Assembly: GCF_014654895.1 (NCBI RefSeq)
Contig: NZ_BNBE01000002.1
Location: forward strand, 1,550,001-1,614,000
Direction of reading: 5' to 3'
Length of the DNA: 64,000 nt
Source of the DNA: Streptomyces filamentosus
GTDB lineage: Bacteria > Actinomycetota > Actinomycetes > Streptomycetales > Streptomycetaceae
Part shown: positions 53,364 to 60,966 of the stretch, piece after piece
Numbering within the stretch: the first letter of the stretch is position 1
Layout: each line of letters begins with the position of its first letter
Notes under the pieces: model-generated
Seen by the model: only the letters and a program-made list of their open reading frames with translations
Told to the model about the DNA's origin: nothing
The model's database searches: none
Made by a program: the position numbers and the translations under genes

Positions 53364-53721
53364 CGCGGACCCTTTCCAGGAGAGACTTAGTGGGCTGCTC
53401 GGCCCCGGGTGTCCGAATGCCGTCGGGAAGCCCTGTGAGGGGCGCTCGTGCCATCAGGTAGCCGTCGTCGACGAGCTGGGAGGCGATCATCTTGCCGACC
53501 CCCATCGGCAGTCGCAGGTAGCCGGCGGACTCCGCGACTGTCAGCGGCCCCTTGGCGGTCAGGTCCAGCAGCCGCTGCTGCGCCGGGGTGTGGTGGGGCG
53601 AGGCCGACAGGCCCGTGGCGATGAGCACGGTGAGCGCCTGAAGGGAGTTGCGGGTGGGTGCGCTGCTGCCTCCGGGCGCCAGGTAGCTCGGGACGAGCCT
53701 GCGCCCCTGGCCTCGGCTCAT
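53344..53721 (-). CDS. cvnC: conservon protein CvnC (DUF742)
   Basis: A 125-residue DUF742 protein: RRLVPSYLAPGGSSAPT at the start, then TAKGPLTVAESAGYLRLPMG and ASQLVDDGYLMARAP, a winged-helix-like fold. CvnC partners with CvnB and CvnD. Overlaps at both ends couple it to them. Confidence 0.92.
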   Translation of the reverse strand: MSRGQGRRLVPSYLAPGGSSAPTRNSLQALTVLIATGLSASPHHTPAQQRLLDLTAKGPLTVAESAGYLRLPMGVGKMIASQLVDDGYLMARAPLTGLPDGIRTPGAEQPTKSLLERVRDGLLAL

Positions 53722-54233
53722 GAGGCGGGGCCGTCGTTCCGCGACGACACGGTCATGACCTTCTCACCGAGCTTCTTCGCCTGCGTGGCCATGGTCTGCG
53801 CGATGATGCCCATCGGCGTCGCCGGGCCGAAAGCGGCGGCGAGGTAGGCGTTGCTCCCTCCGCCGACGGGCATGACCATGAGGGTGCCGGCGCTCATACC
53901 GTCCTGCGCCGTGGGGTCGACGTCCAGCTGCACGGTGATGGTCGAGATGGGCGTCTTCTCGTGAGCGCCGAGGGCCTCCACCGCCGCGGCGCGGCCCGCG
54001 CCGTGGAGGGACGAGATCGCCGCGGAGACCCGCTCGGCCATGTCCCTCGTGGCGCGCTCGTCCAGGTCCCTCGTGGCCCGGTGGGCCGAGCCGCTGGTGG
54101 TGCCTTCGGACACCCCCACGACGATCCCGTCGGAGGAGATGATCAGTGCGATGCGCACCCCGCTGATCGTGGTGATCGGGTCCAGGACCCAGGAGGGGTC
54201 GGTGATCTGCGCGGCGAGGGTGGAGCTGCTCAT
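53718..54233 (-). CDS. cvnB: conservon roadblock/LC7 protein CvnB
   Basis: A 171-residue roadblock/LC7-domain protein: TTISGVRIALIISSDGIVVG, RVSAAISSLHGAGRAAAVEAL and MSAGTLMVMPVGGGSNAYLAA. It would act as regulator of the CvnD GTPase and link it to CvnA. The N-terminal 15 residues precede the roadblock fold. Confidence 0.92.
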   Translation of the reverse strand: MSSSTLAAQITDPSWVLDPITTISGVRIALIISSDGIVVGVSEGTTSGSAHRATRDLDERATRDMAERVSAAISSLHGAGRAAAVEALGAHEKTPISTITVQLDVDPTAQDGMSAGTLMVMPVGGGSNAYLAAAFGPATPMGIIAQTMATQAKKLGEKVMTVSSRNDGPAS

Positions 54234-55582
54234 GTTCGGTCCTCGTTTCGGATGTCAGAAGGGGTTCCGGCTCGTCCGGCGGCTATCCCCTGTTCGAAGT
54301 CGTCCCAGGTCGAGCGGGCTTGCGTCGGCTCAGGCGGATGACCTCCCGCGGCGGTTCGCTCCTCCAAGCCGGCCGCCCTGCGGCCGCGGCGGTGGCGCTG
54401 GGGCAAGGCATCGCTGTCCGGGCCGACGGCCCCGGGACCGGCGGAGGTGATCGCTCTGCGCGGTGTGCGAGGGGCGGGGGCCGGCACAGGGGACATGGCG
54501 GAGAGGGGGTCCGTGTGAGGGTCGATCGAAGTGACCAGGGCCGGAGGGATGGTGATGATCGCGCGGACGCCCGAGTAGGGGGATGCCTGATCGACGGTGA
54601 CCTGGAAGCCGTGGTCGGCGACCAACTTGCCGATGGCCGCGAAGCCGAGGGCGGGAGGATCACCCAGTTCGGTCAGCAGAGCCTGCTGCCTGCCGGCGAG
54701 CAGTTGTGCCGCGCGGCTGGCCTCCTCGGCGGTCATGCCCTTGCCGGCATCGTCGATCTGGATGCAGACCGCGCCGTTGTCGGGCTGCAGGAGGGTGACC
54801 TCCACCATGAGGTCCGCGCGTGAGGACTCCAGAGCGTTCGCCAGCAGCTCCGTGCAGGCCACCGCGATCGGCTCCGCAGCGCGTCCGACAACACCGACGG
54901 TTTCGGTGCGCAGCTTGGAGTGGACGCTGATGCGCTCGAAGCCGTGCAGGCGGGATTTCGCCCCGGTGACGAGGTCGGGAAGATGGGTGTCCGCACGAAC
55001 GAGACCAGGCCAGGAGCCGGCGACGATCGCTCCCTTCTGGACCAGGCGCACCAGCTGCTCGTTGAGGTGGTCGAGGCGGAAGTAGTTCTTGAGGGTCTCC
55101 TCGTCCTCGCACGTCTGCTGCAGAGCGTCGAGATCGGTCTGCAGCTGGTACGACTTCGCCTGGACCTCCATGAAGGCGCCGCGCAGAGCAGCACGGGCCG
55201 CCGCATCCACACGGTGCCGCTCTTCGAGGACTACCTTCGCGAACAGCTCCTGGACCGAGTCGAGGAGGGCCGCGAACTCGGTGCCGGACAAGCTGGTGTC
55301 CCCCAAGCCGGGAACGGGGTAGTGGTCACTGCGCAGATGCAGAGCCAGGCTGGGCAGCCGCCCGCTCACGAGGTGCTGCAGCGCCTCGTCCCTCCGCTGC
55401 TGCTCGACCGCAGCGCCTGCCCGGGCCTGGGCGAGACTGCGCGAGAGAGTCCGGCGCGATCGTGCCACGAGCGCCACGGTGGCGAGGCTGCCAACGGTTG
55501 TGGCGCTCAAGGCCGCGATGGCCACTTCGTGTATCGCAGTCACGGTCAGGTCCTCGGGTATCGAGGCCGCCTCCCCGGACAC
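54230..55582 (-). CDS. cvnA: conservon sensor kinase-like protein CvnA
   Basis: A 450-residue protein; GTG 55582 is the longest start and GTG 55543 is an alternative with a better upstream context. One hydrophobic helix (about 15-42: HEVAIAALSATTVGSLATVA) is followed by a coiled region with dimerisation-type helices. The ATPase part has its N box in ACTELLANALESSRADL, G1 in IQIDDAGKGMTAEEA and G2 in PALGFAAIGKLVADHGF. The last 80 residues are Pro/Arg-rich. In conservons CvnA is an orphan histidine-kinase-like membrane sensor acting with CvnB-D. Confidence 0.88.
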   Translation of the reverse strand: MSGEAASIPEDLTVTAIHEVAIAALSATTVGSLATVALVARSRRTLSRSLAQARAGAAVEQQRRDEALQHLVSGRLPSLALHLRSDHYPVPGLGDTSLSGTEFAALLDSVQELFAKVVLEERHRVDAAARAALRGAFMEVQAKSYQLQTDLDALQQTCEDEETLKNYFRLDHLNEQLVRLVQKGAIVAGSWPGLVRADTHLPDLVTGAKSRLHGFERISVHSKLRTETVGVVGRAAEPIAVACTELLANALESSRADLMVEVTLLQPDNGAVCIQIDDAGKGMTAEEASRAAQLLAGRQQALLTELGDPPALGFAAIGKLVADHGFQVTVDQASPYSGVRAIITIPPALVTSIDPHTDPLSAMSPVPAPAPRTPRRAITSAGPGAVGPDSDALPQRHRRGRRAAGLEERTAAGGHPPEPTQARSTWDDFEQGIAAGRAGTPSDIRNEDRT

Positions 55583-56078
55583 CGTGGGGTGATGTCAGGG
55601 TCACCCTGGGGGATGTTCGGCATCCGGGGAAGCGGCGGATGGTGACAGGCGAGTGGTCGAGTGCTCCGGGGCCCTCGCCTGAGGGGACGTGAGGGGTGGT
55701 GCAGTCGTCGTCAGCTCCAAGTCCGGCTTCAGCAGGCCGGTTTGGAACTGATCAACACCCTGCCGCGCTCCTGGAGGGTTCCGCCAGGGTGCGGGTGTGT
55801 CACCTCGGTGGTCACTTTCCTGTCCCGCCCCGTCAACCCGGGGCGGCGAAAACGGCATAACCCTTACAAATCTTGAGGTCGTTGAGGGCTGTCTGCTGGA
55901 AAAGTGACCACCGGAGTGACACACGGGTCTCCTGGACGCGGGTACCGGGCGAATGCCACGGTGAGTGGCGGCAGGCTGGCAGCACCGCCGCCCACCAACT
56001 TCTTTCGCGCCGCCGCGCCCGCGCCCGCCGCAGCGGGCCGAAGCGGCGCCCTGATCCCCGCGAAGAGAGCGAGCCTTC
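55583..56078. other. divergent intergenic region upstream of cvnA and the reductase gene
   Basis: About 500 bp between divergently read genes. It holds the inverted pair listed at 55793-55927 and an A-rich stretch (GCGAAAACGGCATAACCCTTACAAATC, 55847-55875) between the two arms, a likely promoter zone. No gene is supported. Confidence 0.5.
55793..55927. repeat. 28-30 bp near-perfect inverted repeat between divergent genes
   Basis: The left arm 55793-55820 contains GTGTGTCACCTCGGTGGTCAC then TTTCC. The right arm 55898-55927 is its reverse complement with three small differences (GGAAAAGTGACCACCGGAGTG then ACACACGGG). The arms are 77 bp apart and enclose an AT-rich core. Each arm also has an internal GTGAC-type half-symmetry (GTCAC...GTGGTCAC). 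This suits a pair of operators for one regulator controlling both directions. Confidence 0.6.
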
Positions 56079-57170
56079 GTGACCGCTTCATACCTCTCCC
56101 CCCGGCGCCTGATGGCCGGGCGGGACGAACATCCCCTGGGGGTTGGCTGCCGGCCCATCGGTGGACCGACGACCAACGAGGGCCGTCCGATCGGATGGGC
56201 CCATGTGGCCGACAGCAGCGCGGTCGATGCCCTCCTTCGCGCGCACGCCCTGGGTGCGACCGTGTACGACACCTCGGACGTCTACGGACTGGGCCACTCC
56301 CAGAGGCTGCTCGGCAGGATGCTCGCCCAAGTGCCGCGCTCAAGCGTGCGCATCACGTGCACTATCGGCACGTACAAGGGGACCGGTCAGCATGCCTACA
56401 GTTCCCTCAACCTCTTCCGCCAGGTGGAGCAGACCCAGGAGAACCTGGGCGTGAAGCAGCTCGATGTGCTGGTCCTCGCCCACGCCGACTTCGGGCCGCG
56501 CGACCGCTACCTCGAAGAGGCGCGGGACACCTTGCAGGCCTTGCGCGATTCCGGCGACGTCACGGCGATCGGGATGCGCATGCCGGGCACCCTGCCGGCG
56601 AGTCCGGCCGCTTCTGACCCGAGCGCCGAATGCCAGGGAAGCCAGCCGCGCTACGACTTCCTCTTGGAGCAGCTCAACCTGCAGGTTCTCAGCACCGCAG
56701 CCCACCCCCTTGATCCGCAGACCGTTGACGCTGCCACGGTCGGCGCCGGAAGGGGAGAAAGCATCTTCCGCTTCGCACGCCGGCATGGTGCCGCAACCAT
56801 GATCCACGAACCGCTCCTGCATGGATTGCTCACCGGGAAGTACGGTCCCGACGCAGCCTTCTCCTCCGGCGACGTCCGCACCCGGTACACCCCGACGATC
56901 CTTCAGATCGTCGACCGCGGCTTGGAGGCTCTCCGCAGCCGCTTCGGGCAGGATCCGCAAGCCCTCGCGCGGATGGCCCTGCACTACAGCCTCAGGCGCT
57001 GCCCTGACTCCATCGTGCTGGCCGGGGTCTCCAGCCCAGAACAAGTGAACAGAAACTTCGAGGACCTCAGTGCCGTGGTGAGTGACGACGACTACGCCCT
57101 CGCTGAGCGCGCGTATTCGACTCTGCACGCCGAGCTCGCCTGGCATGCCTCCTCAGGGAAAGTGCCATAG
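56079..57170 (+). CDS. aldo/keto reductase-like protein, catalytic Lys missing
   Basis: A 363-residue protein from GTG 56079. The TIM-barrel AKR signature is visible: ATVYDTSDVYGLGHSQRLLG (Asp64, Tyr69), LDVLVLAHADFGPRDR (His), LRDSGDVTAIGMR and SIVLAGVSSPEQVNRNFE near the end. At the place of the catalytic Lys (IxTKxG) it reads ITCTIG with Thr95, so normal reductase chemistry is doubtful. It may open the biosynthetic locus that continues to the right edge, or be controlled with cvnA across the shared upstream region. Confidence 0.75.
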   Translation: MTASYLSPRRLMAGRDEHPLGVGCRPIGGPTTNEGRPIGWAHVADSSAVDALLRAHALGATVYDTSDVYGLGHSQRLLGRMLAQVPRSSVRITCTIGTYKGTGQHAYSSLNLFRQVEQTQENLGVKQLDVLVLAHADFGPRDRYLEEARDTLQALRDSGDVTAIGMRMPGTLPASPAASDPSAECQGSQPRYDFLLEQLNLQVLSTAAHPLDPQTVDAATVGAGRGESIFRFARRHGAATMIHEPLLHGLLTGKYGPDAAFSSGDVRTRYTPTILQIVDRGLEALRSRFGQDPQALARMALHYSLRRCPDSIVLAGVSSPEQVNRNFEDLSAVVSDDDYALAERAYSTLHAELAWHASSGKVP

Positions 57171-57414
57171 GGCTGTAGCGGCGGAACAACTCTCTGCCCA
57201 GCCGTGACCTCTTCCACGGCAGCCTCGGAGGCAGCGACCAGGGCTACTAGCGCCAACCGGATCTCTTACGATCGCGGCGCCCTCTCTGGCTAGTCCGCGC
57301 CTTCGACCTCATGGGGCCGACTCCTCCGGCCACACAAACCCGACTCGCCCGGCTGGTTGCCGCAGTCCGTTGCTGGGAGATCCACGGCATCCTGCCGGCT
57401 CCCAGAACGACGAC

Positions 57415-57690
57415 ATGGACAGGGAGTACGAGGCGATGCTCGAACAGATCCGAACCTTGGGCACCGAACACGCCCTGTTCGGCGACTTCGAAGTCGCCGA
57501 ACGTGAAGGCCGGCAGGCCGTCACCGAGTGCATGGCGGTCCGCTCCCCGCGCTGCATTCGAGCAGTCGCTCCACATCTACACGAACCTCAACCCGCGCGA
57601 CGCCGACCGCGTACCGCCAGCTTCCCATCTCATGACCGGCCTGGCCCGTGACCTGCTCCGCAGTCTTTCGGTCGTTGGCGCTAGGCAGCG
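57415..57690 (+). pseudogene. small hypothetical gene, frameshifted
   Basis: ATG 57415 begins a convincing reading (DREYEAMLEQIRTLGTEHAL, FEVAEREGRQAVTECMAVR). At about 57540 the coherent reading moves to another frame (AAFEQSLHIYTNLNPRDADR, HLMTGLARDLLRSLSV). One indel explains the break. The end is approximate. No family recognised. Confidence 0.45.
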
Positions 57691-57858
57691 GCTGCGAACC
57701 TCCGAAACTGCGTGCTCGTCGTCCTCCGACCGTTGCCTCGGCGACCCCATCCAAAGTTCACGTTCCGTATCACCACAAAGAACGCCCGTAAAGGTGATCA
57801 CCCGTTTGGTTCTGCAGACCAACAGAAGACGTAGTGCCACCAAGGGAAAGAGGCCCGC

Positions 57859-59106
57859 ATGAGCCCGGACAGCACCTACTGGATGAGCCACGCCATTCGC
57901 GTCGCACAAAGGGCGCCAGAATCGGGTCTCCGGGTCGGTGTTGCGCTTGTATCAGAAAGCGACGAGCTGATCTCCTCCGCCTTCGAGGGGGAAGTGCCCG
58001 GCGCATCCTGGTATCGCACTCTGCGAGGCAAGGTGCAAGAACTCGGAGCGTTTAGCGCCCACAGCATTTACCTGACGATCAACACCCTGTCCGCGGCTGG
58101 ATCGTTTGAGCTCGCCGAGCTTTTGAAGGAAGTGCGCATCGACAGGGTCTACATCGGCCTGCCAGACCCCGCGCTGACGAGATACCTCGATGAGGATCCC
58201 GTCACCGCTCGAGGTCACGTACACCGCTTCCCCGAAGATCTGCAGCGCGAGATCCTGGAGCAGAACCAGGACTTCTACGCAGTGAGCGAGCAAAATATCG
58301 AGTGCAACCCCCACTACTCCACACATCGCATCAGTGAAAGTGTCTCCTCAGGGTTGAAGGCAAGGGGGTTCGCGCTTTCCAGGGAGGATGTCAACGCAAA
58401 CAGGGGGAGGGTCGCGCTCGCTTCGCTGATCTGCCAGAGGTATGAGGTCGAGTACGAGAAGGCTGATCGCGTCGTAGGCGACGCCCTCTCCGAAGCGTTT
58501 GACGCGAAGTACGGCACCTATGACTACGCGTACGACGCTCGCGCGGCTAACGCGGGGTGGACCGACGATTTCAAGTCGGTTTACGAGAGGTCGTCCACAA
58601 GGCCGCTGTCTTCCGTCAGCATCCTCAACGTCGGCGTCGGGGCCGGCTACGAGGCGGCAGCCTTGTTCTCGGATTGCCCGCGGACCACCTTTGTCGACAT
58701 CGCGGCACGGGGACTCGCCAACATACGCCGCCGCATTCCCTCGTCGAGAACGGTCGTCTCCAGTGCCGAAGACCTGTCCGCTCTGCCTGAGAACGGTTTC
58801 GATCTGTACGTCTCCTTGAGAACGTACAACTCGTCGTTCTTCAGTACGTCCGCAGCAGCGGCAGAGGCGCATAGAGTGCTGAAGCCCGGTTCGGTCATTA
58901 TCGTCTCCGTGGCCAACGGATTTCTGTATGCTCAGCGACGCTGCGTCGTTCCAGGGCTGATCATCCCCGGCACCGACTTCGTCGACCTCTACCGTGGAAT
59001 GGACACAGCCAATCAGATTGGTGCGGAGCTCGACTGTGCCGGGTTCAAAGATGTTCGGATGTTCCCGACAAGCACCGAGATCTACCTGTCGGCTGTTGTC
59101 GCCTGA
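57859..59106 (+). CDS. degenerate RibD-deaminase-like domain fused to a SAM methyltransferase
   Basis: A 415-residue protein from ATG 57859 (GGGAAAGAGG upstream). Residues about 5-110 follow the plan of RibD-type pyrimidine deaminases (YWMSHAIRVAQRAPESG, RVGVALVSESDELISSAFEG, SIYLTINTLSAAGS, DRVYIGLPDPA). However, the zinc ligands are gone: no HAE, and LSAAGS stands where PCxxxG normally lies. A helical middle part follows, then a class I methyltransferase (SILNVGVGAGYEAAALF, FDLYVSLRTYNSSFF, AHRVLKPGSVIIVSVANGF). The N-terminal half may bind a nucleobase without deaminating it. Lower GC than neighbours suggests transfer. Confidence 0.65.
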   Translation: MSPDSTYWMSHAIRVAQRAPESGLRVGVALVSESDELISSAFEGEVPGASWYRTLRGKVQELGAFSAHSIYLTINTLSAAGSFELAELLKEVRIDRVYIGLPDPALTRYLDEDPVTARGHVHRFPEDLQREILEQNQDFYAVSEQNIECNPHYSTHRISESVSSGLKARGFALSREDVNANRGRVALASLICQRYEVEYEKADRVVGDALSEAFDAKYGTYDYAYDARAANAGWTDDFKSVYERSSTRPLSSVSILNVGVGAGYEAAALFSDCPRTTFVDIAARGLANIRRRIPSSRTVVSSAEDLSALPENGFDLYVSLRTYNSSFFSTSAAAAEAHRVLKPGSVIIVSVANGFLYAQRRCVVPGLIIPGTDFVDLYRGMDTANQIGAELDCAGFKDVRMFPTSTEIYLSAVVA

Positions 59107-59214
59107 CGTTTCCACCGCCTCTCCAGCAGGACGCGGGTCTGCGGCGTTTCGTCGGCGGACGGTCGGGGCGACCGAAGTGTTCGGAGCGACCAGCACGAAG
59201 GAAGGAATTTTGAA

Positions 59215-59931
59215 ATGAGCGGGCGAACGACTGTTGCCCATCGGATCCTGCAGTTCAACGAGGAACTCGCGAAAACGACCCTCGAACTTCCTCCCGGGTA
59301 CACGGTCGTCAACCCGTTCAACGGCCCCCAGAAGGACCGTGTCCGGGAAGTGACGACGAGGTTCTACCACAAGTACTACGACGACGATAAGCCGCGCCGT
59401 CTCGTACTGGGGAGCTCGCCGGCGCGCCGCGGCACGGCCGTGACCGGGGTCCCGTTCGAAGACGCCAGGCTCCTCGAAGACGAAACGGGAGTCGATGTCC
59501 ACGGCTACGCGGTGAGCCGACCTTCCGCCGACTTTCTGCACGACGTCATCAGCCGCTACGGGGGTCGTAGCAAGTTCTATGCCGACTTCGTCATGAGTTT
59601 CGTGTGTCCCCTTGGCCTGGTGAGAGCGAACTCCAAGGGGAAAGAGGTCAACTGCAACTATTACGAGACCAAGAAGCTGCTGGAACTCCTCAGCTCTTTC
59701 CTTGTTGACACCCTGGAGCGCCAGCTGGCATTCGGAATCGACACCTCGGTTTGCTACTGCATCGGCAGTGGCGAGAACTTCGCGTACCTGTCGAAGGTGA
59801 ATGAGGGGCAGTGCTTCTTCCGGGAGATCGTGCCTCTGGAGCACCCTCGTTTCATCACCCAATACAACGGGGGCAGGAAGGAAGAATTCGCCGAAAAGTA
59901 CCTCAGCGCCTTCCGCAGGAAAGGCGATTAG
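59215..59931 (+). CDS. uracil-DNA-glycosylase-superfamily-like protein (DUF4918/SMUG2-like)
   Basis: A 238-residue protein from ATG 59215 (GAAGGAAGG upstream). VREVTTRFYHKYYDDDKPRR, then LVLGSSPARRGTAVTGVPFE, corresponds to the glycosylase motif 1 (GxNPG-like, here GSSPAR) plus the TGxPF segment of SMUG-type enzymes. NCNYYETKKLLELLSSF and ICxG-type YCIGSGENFAYLSKV follow. The usual Asn of GINPG is Ser here, so activity on DNA is uncertain. Its place in a biosynthetic locus suggests a small-molecule or regulatory role (inference). Confidence 0.55.
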   Translation: MSGRTTVAHRILQFNEELAKTTLELPPGYTVVNPFNGPQKDRVREVTTRFYHKYYDDDKPRRLVLGSSPARRGTAVTGVPFEDARLLEDETGVDVHGYAVSRPSADFLHDVISRYGGRSKFYADFVMSFVCPLGLVRANSKGKEVNCNYYETKKLLELLSSFLVDTLERQLAFGIDTSVCYCIGSGENFAYLSKVNEGQCFFREIVPLEHPRFITQYNGGRKEEFAEKYLSAFRRKGD

Positions 59932-60028
59932 TCGCCGCGTCCTCCGGAAGACTCGCCGACCTCTCGGTCTGAAGAGGCGAAGACCCTAGATCCGATCGTT
60001 CTGGAACGAGAAGAAGGAGCGCAGTAAA

Positions 60029-60808
60029 TTGACGGCAGCAGGTAGGATCCTGGTTCACTTCAGCTCGGAAGACGCGAGCGTCTACCGTTTCCAGGGCGGC
60101 GAGCTGAAACTGCTCGAAAGGGAGCGGCTCGCGTTCGAAGGCAGTCGCACGCATGAGAAGCTGGCAGAAAAGCTCGGCGGGTTCTGCACCGGGCTCACGG
60201 AGTTCAACGAGGTCGTTGACAACAGGACCACGCGCCTGCACGCCACCGGGGTCTTCCAGCAGCTCCCGCAGGCGGAAGCGGCCGCGCTGGTCAACAGCCT
60301 CTACGTCGACACCGGCCTCTACTTCAACATAGTCGGGCCTGAGCTGGAACAGTTCTACCTGGAAACGAGCAGATCCACGTGCGGGTCGAACCACATGATG
60401 GAGGGCCTGACCCGCCGGGAATTCCGGAATGCTGTTGTCTGCGGCAGCTTCCAGAATTCTCTGGAGTATATCGAGGACGTCATCGTCCGGCTGCGCGGAA
60501 ACGGTGCCGCAGTGCTGAGTCCCCCTTCCACGAGGGTCAAGCCGGAGACCGTGGGCACCGACTTCATCCTCTTCGACTACCAGGATTTCCTGAAGAACGA
60601 ACGCGACACATGGCGGCACAAGTACATGCACCTGGACGCGTTCAGGCAGGCCGACGCCGTGGTCGTATGCAACCCCGGCGGCCATGTCGGGCAGGGAACC
60701 ATGTTCGAGCTCGGCTTCATGTCCGCGCTTTCCAAAAGGGTCATCTTCACGGAGAAGCCCCAGGACGTTTCCGTCCTGTTCCCCTGTGAGGTCGGCCTGC
60801 AATTCTGA
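60029..60808 (+). CDS. nucleoside 2-deoxyribosyltransferase-like protein
   Basis: A 259-residue protein from TTG 60029 (AAGAAGGAG upstream). The N-terminal 130 residues form an unrecognised domain. The C-terminal half is like the NDT/CMP N-glycosidase fold: RNAVVCGSFQNSLEYIED, HLDAFRQADAVVVCNPGG and HVGQGTMFELGFMSALSKRV, where Glu in ELGFM is the catalytic position. Characterised relatives in nucleoside-antibiotic pathways (MilB, BlsM) release cytosine from CMP. An N-glycosidase or base-transfer role is plausible. Confidence 0.7.
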   Translation: MTAAGRILVHFSSEDASVYRFQGGELKLLERERLAFEGSRTHEKLAEKLGGFCTGLTEFNEVVDNRTTRLHATGVFQQLPQAEAAALVNSLYVDTGLYFNIVGPELEQFYLETSRSTCGSNHMMEGLTRREFRNAVVCGSFQNSLEYIEDVIVRLRGNGAAVLSPPSTRVKPETVGTDFILFDYQDFLKNERDTWRHKYMHLDAFRQADAVVVCNPGGHVGQGTMFELGFMSALSKRVIFTEKPQDVSVLFPCEVGLQF

Positions 60809-60966
60809 GCGTTCCGCCGAGCGCTGCGGCGCCCTATCCAGATCTCTGACCGGAAACAAGCGGCGTTCCGGCGCTTGGATCAGAGGCGAAAGCAGGTCTC
60901 CGGCTCGCTCACGGCCTAGCCAGGTCTCACTTCTCGACAACGAAGATACGGAAAGGACCCCAGCCG

